Of a stretch of 64,000 bases of DNA, positions 11,000 through 25,300 are shown piece by piece; the stretch's first letter is position 1, and every line of letters starts with the position of its first letter. Source of the stretch: Nemopilema nomurai. Taxonomy: Eukaryota > Cnidaria > Scyphozoa > Rhizostomeae > Rhizostomatidae. Below the pieces are notes generated by a model that was given only the letters and a program-made list of their open reading frames with translations, was not told the origin of the DNA and did not search any database. The stretch is taken from positions 413,864-477,863 of the forward strand of contig ML133466.1 in NCBI GenBank assembly GCA_003864495.1. The letters are read 5' to 3'. The translations under genes were made by a program, and so were the position numbers.

Positions 11000-12202
11000 A
11001 TGGAGGAGAACTGTATTCGAGTGTGCTTGCAAAAACTTTCCGACCTCCGCTCAACAAGAATTTGGATGAACGAAGCCAAACTAATTCAAAATGATATTCG
11101 ACATCATTTGGTACTAAACCCTAGACGAGTAACGGTGCCAAAAACAAGACGTTTTCTGCATGATTGCGGTTCAGATCAAGCTGGAAAGTCGGCAAAGGAA
11201 TGCAGCAGCATCAATGTTTGTGTTGGTGAGGTAGCGTTGAAGGTGAAAGGGACAGTTATTGATTTGGACAAAGTGGCAGGCAAAGGCTGTTGTAATCGGG
11301 ACAGCCATAAGATTAAGAAGAAGAACAGCAAGTTGCCAACGCAAGGTCAATTGTTACAGCGTCCGAAAGTGCCCATCCTCAAAGACAGGGTTGCACTGAT
11401 TGCCAAGCTGTCATCTGGAAAAGCATGTTCAGTTGCCCACCAAAGTCAGAGTGAAGCACTGGTTGGTCACCAGAAAGAAATATCCGGAAGAAAAATTAAG
11501 ACCTTCAATGCTGTGAAATATAGCATCAAAACGAATTCACGTGATCAGAGGCGGTCCGCGAAAAAATGTGTTCCTTTGAAAAACGAACAGATAGAGAGCT
11601 TAGGTCGAATCCGCGAGGACAGAAGGGAAGAAACAAAACCAGAACTGGACGCTAAGGAGTATGTTTTACAACTTCCAACTCAAGAGCATCTTGCTGGTAG
11701 CAGCTGTAGGTTTAAGCGATTGGTTAAGCAGCAAGCAGTCGACTTGGTGGATGAGGAGAAGAATGAAGAAAGGCAATCATCAGAAAGCTGGAGTTCACTT
11801 AAGGGGCTCGATGAACTGCTTCAAACGTGTCGTCTTCAAAAAAATGCGGAATATCAAAATCTTTGCGATGAAGAGCAGCAAAAAAAGATACACAGATCAC
11901 ATGAACGCGAGCTCCGATTTGATACAAGGAACAGCTGTAGGCGTGAGTTCATTAGCAAATCAAATCTAAACTACTTCAGTTCAGAAAGAATTGTTCCGAT
12001 TTTTGTCATTGCTGATACCGGTGGGTCTGTCATACCAGAAAGCAATGTGACAGAAAAAGCATTCTCGTGCAAGATAAATGCTGCGACAACTGGAAGAGCT
12101 CCTGGCACGGTCGTTGTGCCAAGAAAACAGCATCTGCGGGTTGTTGATTTAATGGTACCTGAACATATGCCTAAATTACACAGAAAGGTTCAATTCTCGT
12201 AA
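11000..12202 (+). CDS. Unidentified basic protein, intronless frame (400 aa)
   Basis: An uninterrupted 400-codon frame starting at ATG (context GCTGAATGG) and ending in TAA. The product is hydrophilic and basic, with many Lys/Arg clusters, scattered Cys, a Gln/Glu/Lys helical stretch near residues 285-305 (QKNAEYQNLCDEEQQKKIH) and a basic, His-containing C-terminus. No signal peptide, transmembrane segment or catalytic motif is visible. The length makes chance unlikely, but I do not recognise a family. Like its two minus-strand neighbours at 4180 and 8282 it may be a lineage-restricted intrinsically disordered protein. Confidence 0.6.
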   Translation: MEENCIRVCLQKLSDLRSTRIWMNEAKLIQNDIRHHLVLNPRRVTVPKTRRFLHDCGSDQAGKSAKECSSINVCVGEVALKVKGTVIDLDKVAGKGCCNRDSHKIKKKNSKLPTQGQLLQRPKVPILKDRVALIAKLSSGKACSVAHQSQSEALVGHQKEISGRKIKTFNAVKYSIKTNSRDQRRSAKKCVPLKNEQIESLGRIREDRREETKPELDAKEYVLQLPTQEHLAGSSCRFKRLVKQQAVDLVDEEKNEERQSSESWSSLKGLDELLQTCRLQKNAEYQNLCDEEQQKKIHRSHERELRFDTRNSCRREFISKSNLNYFSSERIVPIFVIADTGGSVIPESNVTEKAFSCKINAATTGRAPGTVVVPRKQHLRVVDLMVPEHMPKLHRKVQFS

Positions 12203-15200
12203 TGTCAATGAATTCCTAGCATGTATCCACAGGTTTTAGATGCCCCTCCATTCTAATAAGGTTGGCCTGACTGCATGGTTAGACTTGAGAACTATGGAGC
12301 TAAATGTTCTCGTGGTCTCTACATGCGTCCTGTCTTGATGCCGCCAGCTTTTACTTGCTTGCCTGTTTGTTTTAAAGTTTGCTTCCTTTTCCTATTGTGT
12401 TATTCTTTTCTCGAAATATGGACTTGAAACGTAACAGAAAGGGTGTTTCATCTGTAGCATACTACACTCTGAAAATTAGGGCAATATCTATAGTATTCTA
12501 AACACGTTTAAAGAGCTTTTAATTACTCTACCCTGTTTTTTGTACAAAGTGTATGTTGCTCTTTTTAACATTTGGTTATTTAACTGTCATTGAATCATGT
12601 AATAATCATGTTTGCATTTTACAGTTTTTGTTGATTCAAGTGTGAAGAAGAGCACACTTGCTTTAAATATACCTTCCTCCCAACAACATTTCTCCAGCCT
12701 GGATCTATCACAGTTTTTGTCCTTTCAGCTTTCAGCTTTCTCCTTTTACCTCTCTGCTATCACTTTTCTCCTTAAACTGGGCAACAATGTCACTTCCAAA
12801 CGCAGTTATTTGCTTGAGAGGACGACTTTGAACCAATCTAATCTATGCAAGCTTAATGCTCATGTTTTTTAACTTTTTCTCAAAAGTTATCGTTCGGTTA
12901 CACTCACCATAAAAAACTTCCTTTCTTGGAAATAGTCTAACAGCCAGAGCTGCTAATGCAAAATTAAGGGCTTCCGTGTCTTGTTCCTTATACTACAATC
13001 TCTGCCAACAGTCTTGCAGCAAATGCTCTATTTTACACATTGCACAAAGTGTCTCAAACAATGTTGTGTAGCGCAAAAGTAAATATTCCTAAAAACAAAA
13101 GTGAAGAATTCACATATACCTATGGCCTTCCCAAAACGATGCACTATCGACGGAAATGATGCGAGGTCACAAAATCACAAAAATCTTAGAGTGTTTCAAC
13201 TACTTTTGGCAGATATTAAAAGGCCTTCCGCAATAGAGAAGGCAAACATAATTCTTACGATCGACCTTTGCTCACCTTCTAATATCAAGTTTGTCCCAAG
13301 CGTGCAAGCGTGGTTATCAAGCATATCTAGGGGCCATTGAAGAATTCCCAATCGTACCAGGCACCTTTGTATAAAACACGCACGTGCAGGCAAGCAAGCT
13401 GAGTACATTTGCAATGAATAAAACAGAGAATCTCAGTTCATGCAAAGCTGGAAGGGAGATGGGTGGAGATCACTTGCAAATGGAATGAGAAGGATGACTT
13501 CACACGTGGAGGCGAAGTTTTTACAACGGCTACTACAAGTAAGGTAGGGATTAAGTATTTTTACACTTCTATAACCCAGTGAAAGCTGCGTCGATTGATA
13601 AACAATGTCAAAAATGGTTTCGACGTGTATTGCATGTTGCATCGGTATCACGCCATAGTCGTACACCTACAAGTCTAAACGTGATTCGATGCTTGATAAC
13701 GGGTCGGCCTATTGGTGCGATATAAAACACGATGGACGCTCAGGTGAAAAGGTTCTGTCGAGTTTCGTCCTGAATAAGCCAAACACAACGCGTTTGCAGT
13801 CGACAACCCTAACGTAACAATGCAATCCTAACGAAGGCTATGACTGCTCATTGAGTAAGGTCAAGACAATCCTAGAAGCGAGCAAACCATTAATGTAGTG
13901 CTTCTAAAGTTGAAGATACTCTTAGGAAGCATGTTACATATGGAACAGGAATTACGGAATAGCACTGTAGAGTTGTGTTAGAGGCCGTTATAATGAGTTT
14001 CAACCCGCGTAGAGAGTTGGACTGCACACCCTAGGTACGGTTCAATGCATGTGTTTCTTTGGCATGTATTTGAGAACTTGAATGAGTAGTTTAATTGCGA
14101 CAAGGATAAAACTGGCCACATATCCAGCCATGCATCATATAACTTCGGTTCACTTTATCAAAGGGAAGAGGAATCTTTTGACTTATCATCACTTATTAAA
14201 TTAATCCTCGCTACCTTTGGACCACTATTTTGTAATTTGTAAAGTTTTAATAAACCAATTCCTCTTACGTTGTGACTTAACAATGACACTGTTAAACTAG
14301 AAGATCCTGTGTTTATTCTGCAAAATAGAGCACAATTCCACAATAGGGAGAAAGAAGTTACCAAAACCATTTGATAATAAAAGTTTCCATAAATTCCTCA
14401 AATATTTTTAGTAGCCAGACTTCAAAATTGAAAATCTTTTCCAGCTCAATGAAAGCAAGTTCTGTTATACAGTAGCAAAAACAGTTGATAAAAAGCCTTG
14501 TACACAGGTATCGTAATCGAAAGACGAGCATTTAAACAATGAACTAGCAATTCGAAAGGTAAAAGACAACTCTATTTTCCTGCTACCTAATGTGATTTTT
14601 CTTAAGAGCAGAGATAACTGTGATTTACATGTGGAGCAACTGCCCGTTTGAAAACCCAGCAAAACGTCCAATGATAAGAATGCGACACAGAAGGTCTTAT
14701 TTTCATTGCAAGTTTTGGTACCGCGTTAAATGAAACAAAGGTGCCTATTTGTTAGGCTAGGTTTGAAGACAGTGCCAGTGGGCCTGTGAAAAGTATATTT
14801 ACATGTGTTAAGAATTGCAGTCGGAAGTTGTAAAGGCAAGTCGCAGTAGAATTGCAATGATCATTAATAGACTTCTGTTCATCATGTCTTTTCTCCTCTT
14901 TTCACTCAAAAGCAAACTATCATGCGTTATAACATCTATAAGCTCATCTACTTCCCTTTTAAACTTATTCAAAACTCAAAACAGTTTACAGAATAGAAAC
15001 ATTGAGGGACAAACGCGAAGGTTTTCTACTATAATGTTTTGCACAACTGCAGGGAAATAACTTCATTTTAGTGATGAATAACTGGTATTTACTGATAATG
15101 ATGGGTACAAATGGGATGGGCATTCTTCGGTTGCATTAAATGACGGCTCCTTGTACATAAATTGGTCTTGTTGTAACATCTGCCAAGGATCACATCAGCC

Positions 15201-16322
15201 ATCGTATAAAGCGGTTCTTAGCGTAAATGTTACTGCAGCATTCAAACCAATTGAAGCTCAGCTTAAGGGGAGATTGACTATACTCTAGGGGCGACCATGT
15301 TTGAATTTAATAACGATTGAAAATGGATTAAGCATTTAAAAAGAGCGCAACACGAAAGCGGTATATTTTCTGATTATTTAATGGCTAGTGGAATCATTTC
15401 TTTAATATAATTCTGCTAAGACTACAAAACACCATAAGTTATCCGTAACTGAGTCAATATCGTTAATAATAATTCATCTAACAGCAATATATTAAAGATT
15501 TTTATCTACTATTACAACCCCTTATGTGCATCAAATAAATATTATCATTCTATGATGATGTGTATCAGAGAACGTTCATTCTTCATTACTCGATTAAAAC
15601 GTGCATTTTGATTCAAAATAAAGAAAATTAAGTAACAAGCAAAAAAGAAAGAATATTGCGGATAAAATTTACCATATTGTGGAAGAATAGTGCATTACTG
15701 AAGATGATATGCAGAAGATAGAATATTCAAACTGAACTGTACACAGTTGACGATGACGTTTTTGAGAAACAATTTAATTTTTCATTCAAACAAACTAAAT
15801 TTGTGTTCATTACTCACTACTACATGTTACTCACATAGTTTGATGGAGGTCCTTTTCCATGTCGTATATGGTAGGAAAAGGAGGTTGACAAGTTAGATAC
15901 ACTGAACCAACTCTTGGAATGGTGACCAATACAGTTTGGCCGTGAGCTCTCTAAAAATGCTTGTTGGTGCTTGTGAACGTAAATGGATTCTGCTACAATT
16001 TTCGACTTCTTTAAAAAACACTTTATATTATGTTAACTTGCCTAGATCGTGCAGTGACGTCATCGTTAAGTAACGTAATTAGTCAACTTGGTGTCATAAT
16101 GCCAATGACAATCATATTACCAGCGGAGCGCATCACAAATGTGACACGTTGTGACACTGGGGACACAGTTCCCAATAACAGATTTCAAAACTTTAGCAAC
16201 ACATCTAATTCTGCTACTTCGTCCCCGCCAAAGTCTAAAAAGGCGATAAAATTCAACCTCGCATTTTAAAAGCTCAAATTGACCCTTTTTCTAAATGTAA
16301 GCCACCCAATACAAACAGTGGC
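12203..16322. other. Intergenic, AT-rich
   Basis: No gene supported in about 4.1 kb between the 3' ends of the plus-strand frame and the minus-strand NCX gene. The terminal NCX untranslated region must occupy part of its right side, but I find no convincing AATAAA on the minus strand close to the stop. Confidence 0.5.
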
Positions 16323-19300
16323 TTAAAGGATTTTGTATGCCTTAAGGGATGAAATGATAATGTAAATAAACCAAAGAGAAATGAGAATGCAGCCAGAGAC
16401 CCATTTGAGCAATGGCGTTCCACCAAGCTCTGCCTTGCCAAACACTTTCAAGTAACGACGTAGAACCAGCAACAGAATACATACCAGCGCACAGACTGTG
16501 TAGGTCACCACACTGACTGAAAGCGATCCAGCTTCCACGTGAAACTGTGTGCCCTGCGAAGCAAACGAAATGCTTAAAAAGTGCAGATGATGAATTGACA
16601 AGCCAAAGATCTGCTAGGCAAAGTGCAACGATTTGCTAGGCAAAGTGCAAAGATCTGCTAGGCAAAGTATATAGCACAGTGTGGTAACTATCAAAACTGT
16701 AAAATGTCAATAGGTGGTGTCGAATGCTATATGAAGTTTTTGAGCATGTAAACATTGATAATTGGATGAGAGTAGAAATAGAAAAAGAGAAAAGGTACGA
16801 TTCAATACGCAAAGCATTGCTTGGTATGATTCAATCCATATTAAGAGATTTCACCTCTTACGGGGAGCAAAATCTGCGCTTAATGTAAAATGGTGAAATG
16901 CAATAACTTCTACTCTTATCAAACATATGAAATGAGTTCATTAGCTTCATGGCATGGCAATAAGCAAAATTCGCCCACGAATGCGTGTTGAGAGATTCGT
17001 TGCAAAATGAAGATGCCACAAACCTTGGCAGCGTGGTAAATTGATGCAATGACCCACGAAGTTCCAAGGCCGAGAAACACATTCACCGAGTTGCTTCCGG
17101 TGACATTACCAATGGAGGCATCGGCATACTTCTCGTTCATCGCGGCGCTCTTACTTGCAAACAGATCAGGCAAGCTGGTACCAAGGGCAACAAACGTAAT
17201 CGCAGTCACCTCTTTGTCTAGGTTAATCAAGCAGCCGAATATTGATGCCAAATCTCCGATTATGGCGGTGAGGATTCCAATCATAGCGATACAGACAGCA
17301 AACGCCAGCCAGCCACCGAGCCAGCTGCACGGTGGCACAAACGCAAATATAACCTGGAATCACAAAAAAAAGTTTTAAATAAAAATTCAAGTTCAAGTTC
17401 AAAACAGAAAGTTCAAATGTCAAGGTACAGATTAAATACAAAAAGGTCAAAGGTAAAAGTACAGGTCAAAGTACACTTCAAAGCACAGACCAATATAGCA
17501 AGGGGGCTGTCAAATTAGAGATGAAGAAAATCAATTGACGTCCAAAATTTCTTTGAATTTAGGGAGCTAAAACAAAGGACCACGGCACCAATAATTTAAT
17601 TAGCCAGCCAATTATGCGCTATTTTCACAATCTCCTAGTGCTTTTTCCATACACAACTTAATATTTACTTTGGCGGCTTCTGTCCATTTTTAGATTCTTA
17701 CATACCCTGAAGGGTGTCTGATGGAAAAGTACTTGGTAAAATTCATGTTTCCACGATTGTTAAGTTTGTACTACGAGACATTTGTTCACCAAATTTCATG
17801 AAATATTCACCTAAAAATAACAGACAATACGAAAGCAAACGATATCATCTGTCTCTGCCTACCGCTATTACCAAAACACGCCACCATTATAAAAAAATTC
17901 ATTAAGGAGAACGCTAATGCCTTGGAAACTCAATTTGATAATTTCCATCAAAATCCGATTACGCCAGGTCTCTTGCGGGATTGAAGGAATGGTGGAAACA
18001 AAAACTGAAATGGCGCCAGAGATACACTACGAAGGGGGTGCTACCTTCCATGCGAACGTCATCAAATGCATGACGTAATCAATCGCGGTTGCGTTTTCTA
18101 CATCGCCTCCGTTGACAGACATTGCCTCCATGAACTGTTGTCCCCATGTGGCAGATCCAAGGGAGAATTTGTGCAGATTCATGTGGGTCATGCTGACAAC
18201 CCGGTCAAACATTCGTCGGTAATCTGCAATTAACGGAAGGTCAACAATTATTTCTTGCAGCTGAAAGCAACAAATATTACAAACCCAAAAGAAGAGAAGT
18301 AACTTATTCCCTTATTTGAATGAAGTTACACGGGACAGCCATGGGTACATTTGGTAGAGGAGGTACAAAAATGCCGAGCTAAACTATAATAAGTAAGGCT
18401 ACAATTTGAGCAGAGAAGTTTTTATTAGCAAGTTTTATATTGATTAGAAGACAGGTGAACATTTGAATTGGTAAAAAGAGTCAGCGGCAATCTAGATTGT
18501 GGGAAAACGGTTGAACAGAAAGGCAACCTAATTAATTGCATCCAACGTGATCTCACGAGTACAGAAAAGGGTCACACGGCGAGCCTTCTGCTATTTTCAC
18601 ACGCAGATTGCTTACAGCTTTTACTGTAGGATGAATTCTAAAGACGCTTTGCCAAAAGACAAGGGTATCATTAAATTGATCTACCAGATTTGACATGCTT
18701 CCCTGGTATTGGCGATACGATTCAACACGATTAAATACCAAAACACATTAATATCTAAAAGCTTTATCTATTTTGCTATCAAAGTTCCAAGCGATGTTTG
18801 TCTTTTTTGCTTGTAGCTGTCAGAATATAGAAAATAACCAAGACATTTTAATCCAAGAGCTAGTTTCTTATCTATTTAATACTCTTATCTCATTGAGATT
18901 GGCCACCACTTGATTATAGAACCTTTACTAGGAAATGTTAATGTGGTGAGGTGATGATATAACAAATGAATGCTTGGGACATTTCAATATTGGCCAGACA
19001 TTCTGAAGGCGTATCGTCAAATATCTTGGATTTCCGTTAGTTGCAGGTTGGTGAACGATTAAAGACAACAGTCTATTGGTAAAATGAAAACGTTGATAAG
19101 CGTTTGTCTTGCTTGTGTTCAAAAACTGTCTAATCTGATTATGTTATCATGGCTAACTTGTGACCAATCTAATTTGCCTTAAATTTTGGCAATGTTTTAT
19201 GTTGCTTTCTCAGATGACACAAATGGTACAAGTCATAAAGTAAAATTCTGAAGACAAAGGTTTCTCACGTCATCAATTTCGCTCTGCATCGCAACACTTA

Positions 19301-22300
19301 ACATCTTTAGTGCATAGAAGAGTGCTAAAAGGGTTTGCACAAACATCTAAAGGGTCTTGCCTATAACCATTCATCTCTGTTGCCATAGAAGGTATCGCAC
19401 AGTGACTCACCAGTGCTTTAGTGGTGGACATGTTTCATATATATAGCATAGCGCGGCAACCTACCATCATCGTTCACAATTGTGACAACGGTTCTTTTCA
19501 AACGGCCAATCTTCACTCCGTTTGTAGGCTCAGACAAGGTGACCATGAACGTCTCATCCTTCTCGAACGTCTTGTCGTCAATCAGCTCAATGCCAAGGAC
19601 CTTCATGGTCTCTCCATGCTCAAACACGACCGTTCCCTCACCACCGATGTAGTCTTTGCCATTGACCGCTGACTGGTCCGTTGTGGTCCACTTGACCGAC
19701 ACTTGACCGTCCGCTCCGTTGACTCGCTGCAACTCTATCTCCGCAACACCAGCACTCTCCTTGTAAATATTGCTCGGTTTTGTAAACTCAATATTGCCTG
19801 GCTCTGTAGAAAGCAAAGAGGCAAGACTTTTAGAGAGTCTATCAAACCGCAGCTTTAGCCAGTGTCCATTTCAAAAGGGTGCGGTGTGACGAAAATGCAC
19901 TGGCACCAACAATGTTGCTGTCTGAAATGTATTTTATTAAAGTATCCATTAGAACAAACCTCTTTTAATGAAATGTTCTGATTTCGAAACATTTTCTTAG
20001 AAATTTTGCGGGTTCAAAATAAAAAAGGTGTATCCAATGAGTTAAAAAGGCATATTGGGTGAGTCAATAGGTATATTGGGTGAGTCAAAAGGCTTACTGG
20101 GTGAGTCAATAGGTATATTGGGTAGTCAAAAGGCATATTGGGTGAGTCAAAAGGCTTACTGGGTGAGTCAATAGGTATATTGGGTAGTCAATGGATATAT
20201 TGGGTGAGTCAAAAGGCTTACTGGGTGAGTCAATAGGTATATTTGGTAGTCAAAAGGCTAACTGGGTGAGTCAATAGGTATATTGGGTAGTCAGTAGGTA
20301 TATTGGGTGAGTCAAAAGGCTTACTGGGTGAGTCAATAGGTATATTGGGTGAGTCAAAAGGCTTACTGGGTGAGTCAATAGGTATATTAGGTGAGTTAAA
20401 AGGCTTTTTGGGTGATTAAAAATGGCATATTAAGTGAGTAAAGAAGGTATATTAGGTGAGTCAATAGGTATATTGGGTGAGTCAAAAGGCTTACTGGGTG
20501 ACTGAAAATGGTATATAGGGTGAGTAAAAAGGCATGTTGAGTTAGTAAAAGTTACCATCGTCGTTGATGATTGTAATCTCGGTCACACTGTGCTTTCCGA
20601 TCGTCACTGCTTTGTTTTGTGGGTCACACCACAGCTTCACGAAAAACGTCTCATCAGGCTCCCATTCGTTATCATCTATGATCACGATATCAATATACTT
20701 GTGCATTTCATCTGGCTGAAACTGGAGCAGTTCTTTCTTCCCTATGTAATCAGAGCCCGCCTCCGCAGTGCCATCAATAGTCTCGTAGCTGTAATCAACA
20801 AGCATCAGTCAAGTAGAATAATAATTAAAGTAACAATTAAATTAACAATTAGAGTAATAATTAAAGTAACAATTAGAGTAATAATTAAAGTAACAATTAA
20901 AGTAACAATTAAATTAACAATTATAGTAATAATTAAAAGTAATAATTAAATTAACAATTAGAGTTATAATTAAAGTAATAATTAAATTAACAATTAGAGT
21001 AATAATTAAAGTAACAATTAGAGTAATAATTAAAGTAACAATTAGAGTAATGATTAAAGTAATAATTAAATTAACAATTAGCGTAATAATTAAATTAACA
21101 ATTAGCGTAATAATTAAATTAACAATTAGAGTAATGAATAAAGTAATAATTAAAGTAGCAACTGAATTAACAATAAGAGTAATAATTAGAGTAATAATAT
21201 GACCATAGGTTGAGGTTTAACGTCGCACATGTCTATGGTGGGCATGATTTTCAAGAATATCAGCCGATGAAACCCACTTGCACAAAGGACAACAGGTAAC
21301 CAAGAAACCACAAGAAGCCTTTTAGCGCTTTTAGGGACTATAACATGGTAATAATATCCGATTCACCTAAAAATGATAACGTTCACACTTGATAAGCCAA
21401 ACAAAATTCCCCAGATTCATGAATATATTGTTTTTGAAACGTTAAAAGTGTCCTCACAATGTCCAGATAGACCTGAAAATTAGCGTACCAACGCGATCGA
21501 TGGATTTTTAAAGTTATACATCAGAAAGACACTTCACAAGAGTCACGCAACAAAATAGTTAACAACGCTCCTTAGGGGTAAATCGGCCAGAAATGCGGGT
21601 GTCATCAGACCCTTTTCTCAATGTTGGTCAAGCTTGTTCGGTTAAGATGCCGTATGAGTGAAATAAAAACTTCATTTGAATTAAAACCTTAAAAAATAAA
21701 CACATTTATTGGCATAATCTAGCCACCAACGCACTTCGCCTAGAAGGCGCTCATTTCATAATCCCCCACTTTACTTGGAAATCCCTAATGTTGCTAGAAA
21801 GATTACTGTACGGGTCCTTTCACAATAACAGCCGAAATATCAACTGGCTTTGTTGTGAGAACATCTGCAGTTGCTTTTGCGATTCCCGCAATGTCCCAAA
21901 CTGAATGAGCGGCATATGTCAATGAGGTGCAGCAAGTGATTTCAAGACTCATTCAACCTGCTTTCAACTTCAGACTGTTTACATATCTACATGAAAGTTT
22001 GATCAGGGCTTTATCAATTTGTGGACTTTGCTTACAGGTAGAACAAGGTTTTGCAAAACCGAGTATAATGCTTAGCGATTTATAAACATGTGAGTTCATA
22101 CTGAACCGCTCGCTAATAACATGTGGAAGAAGCCTAGAGCTTAGGTCCTTACGACATCGATCATTCGTGCATTTCCATCATTTTTAGGGCGAGTCGAAAA
22201 TACATTGATGGTTCTGATTCGAAATAAGTTGTTCTAAGTCGTATTAAAAACCCCTTTATCGCACACTAAAAAGGCGGGGTCGAATCATTTGCCCCAAACT

Positions 22301-25300
22301 AACATATTGTCATACTCTGGTTTTCTCGTACTGGGATACAGACGGGCATCAGAACTGGAAACTTTTGCTTAGTGTAGCAACTTTTGAGCCAAGATGTTTA
22401 AATGGGGAAAAAGGGGTTCCCTATCTCCAGCAAATTGGTATTTTGCAAATAATTAGCACACTTTTGCTGCCTTCTTTTCTTCAAATTCTATTCCTTACAT
22501 CCCAAACCTAACAAAAACTGCTCTTGAAAATAGTTTAGTTCGTTGGCTATATATTTAACTTTTAGCTGGCCGCGAAGAAGGCTTTCTGACTGTTCTGGCT
22601 ACTGAAAAAATCGTCAGATATGTGCGTGAAACCGCCATTATTATGTCAGATTTTGTTGCTCGATGGAATGGTCAAATGTTAAGTAAGATGCAAATCGATT
22701 CAAACTTACTGTAGCTTGTGAGCATATGAGTCCCAGATTACTAAATATATATTCATCGTGTCGAACCATGTCAAGCTAATTTAAATCATGTCAAACAGTT
22801 CAAGGCAAATTTGATCTCTATGATAATTACGCTCACCGCAATTCTTGCTATCTCTTTAAAAATTCAAACCAATGATACACGCGTAATCTCTTTTTTTAAT
22901 AAACACAATTTTCGAATCAGAAGAGCGCTTAATCGTTGAGAAAGAAAGCGAAGATAAAACCACAGTAGCACAATAATAGCACATCAGAAAACTGTTGGGC
23001 AATTTGGAAATTATCAGAAATTCGCACTGACCCTCAAACAGTTTGTCTTTTGAGAAACTAAACGAATGAGTCTAATCCGTGACCTAAGAAGATTACGCTG
23101 ATTAAATCCGTTCCTAAAAAGCATATTATTGACGGACCAGTATATCAATGAGCTATTCCCCTCATTGACGCATTTACCTATGGGCCTCCCCTATGATTTT
23201 AAATTTCAGGGGGCCCCAGTCAACATTGGGCCCAGGACCCCGGAAGTCGCAAATGTGGCTCTTATTTCTCCTTTTTAAACTTTCTTTATTGCATAACACC
23301 AAAGTAAATAAAAATAAAAATAAAAGAACAACAAAAATAATTGGTCGAGCAACAATCCTGGAAGAAGACGGCCATGTTGTGAATCGGTTTTTCAAGGCAA
23401 TCTGAAAACCGAGCATTGGCTTCCTTATCCAAATAGAGACAGAAGCGGGTAGATTGATAAAAGAGGAAGAATGTATTATGATTATTAAAATGACACGTGC
23501 TTTTGGGATTTTGCAATCAGTTTATCTGCAAAAACAGTAAAACTTCAAATAGATTGATCTACCATTTTAACTACAAAGAAGGAAAGTAAAACCCTCAGGA
23601 ATATGGCCTATTGTAGTAAAACTTTAACAATGATTCGTATTCACACATAGGGGAGTCATAGATTCCCAATCCCCTTGACTTCGCTCGTAGGCTTTTGAGG
23701 ATGGACACGCTGACGCTCTTGTAAACCCGAAATGTCATTAGTGTAAGGATGACGGAAACAGAACTAGCGAAAGGGGAACAATACGAACGTAAAAAAAGCA
23801 GAACATACTGGACAGTCACCACCGACTTCGTATTGCCAGTTCGCTCAACTCCAATGTGGACAACCTTTTCATTCTCCAGAACGGCATATGACGTAGCAGT
23901 GAACTCCACCTTAGCTGCACACAAAATTTGCAAACTTTTTTAGGATATTTTTGCGATCAGGAACAATTCTAGGTATACATCAATTTTAAAAACAGAGAAA
24001 AACAACTCAAAACATTGTTTTCTTGCAGATGACTTGGGTTGCTGAAGTGACTAAACAGATGAAAAATGTGCGGGAAACTCTACATAACTTGCTTCAATCA
24101 TGATAGCAAAAAAAAGAATATCTCAAACAAGAGGTAAGGCTATTTCTTAGCTAACATTTTAGCAACTGTTTACACACTGTACAGAGGTAAAAATGAAAAT
24201 GAGAACTGGTGGAACAACGACCAGAGCAAGACACATGATTTTCTCAAATCGTCTTAGCTGCAAGCAACAATGTATCTTTCATATTCATTGCCAGTCGTTA
24301 TCAGTTGGATCTGTAGCCATGGAAACTAACTAATCTTGTAATAAATTATATTGAAAATTTCATGGTTTCACGGTTGAATATGGCAAGGCAAACACAACAA
24401 AGCTTTGACGGGCGCAGTAGGTTTGCAAAGCTTTGACGGATGCAAATGAAAGCTCTCTTTGAGCTGTGACTATGACACGAGATGATGTCATCAAGATAGA
24501 TGTTGTAGAGGGTGTCTTAAAGCAGTTACCTCTGCCGTCCACATCCACCAAGGCCAGATGACTTCCAGTTAATTCAGCTTCCGAGGCCTCGTTGTAGATC
24601 TAACACCAAAAGTAAAACAGAATAAAGGTTTACGTGAATTAGGAAAGAACCTGGTTTTTGATATGTATTAATTCTTAATTCCTGGTTCTCAGACAAAAAC
24701 AGAAAATATCAAAGAGGCTTTTAAATTCACACATCAAATTCAGTGGAAACCAAAAAAAAAGGTTTCCTTATTATTCATTTGGCATATTACATCCGCAGGA
24801 ATTGAACGCCAATTATATTACACGCCAAATTACACGAAAATTCTCTCCTTCGCTTTGGCTTTCACGGGTGTCAATCTAAGTCGAAACACAACGGAATATT
24901 GAACGTTTCAAAAGCCATCGTGACAAAAAACAAGTCTGGAATGACAGAAGCTAAGCAAACACGGCGGATAAGCAAACCCTTGAAACAAAAAGAGCAATTT
25001 CCAGTAAGTTCTGGCAATGAATAGTGATTTTGGATGTCGACACTGCATCCGAAGCGTTCAAAAGAGGCAAACAAGGTTAAGGTGGCATAGGAAAAGACCA
25101 AGGTTAAGGTTAACTTTGAAGCAGGCCAAGACTCCTTGCAATGGACAATTTGGTGGCGATAGTTTAAAAAGAATGACAATGCGAAGAATAAATTAAACAA
25201 GATAACTGTTTACAGAAGTTTTTCAAATAGTAACCCGTTCCTATGACAGTACCCGTTCCTATGCAGTACCCGTTCATTTGCGTAAGTCAGTACACCACCA

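Noticed and set aside
17444..17456. AGGTCAAAGGTAA, a DR1-like nuclear-receptor site in an NCX intron
   Set aside because: It lies in a degenerate AAAGGTCAAAG-rich stretch where such matches arise by chance; nothing else supports it.
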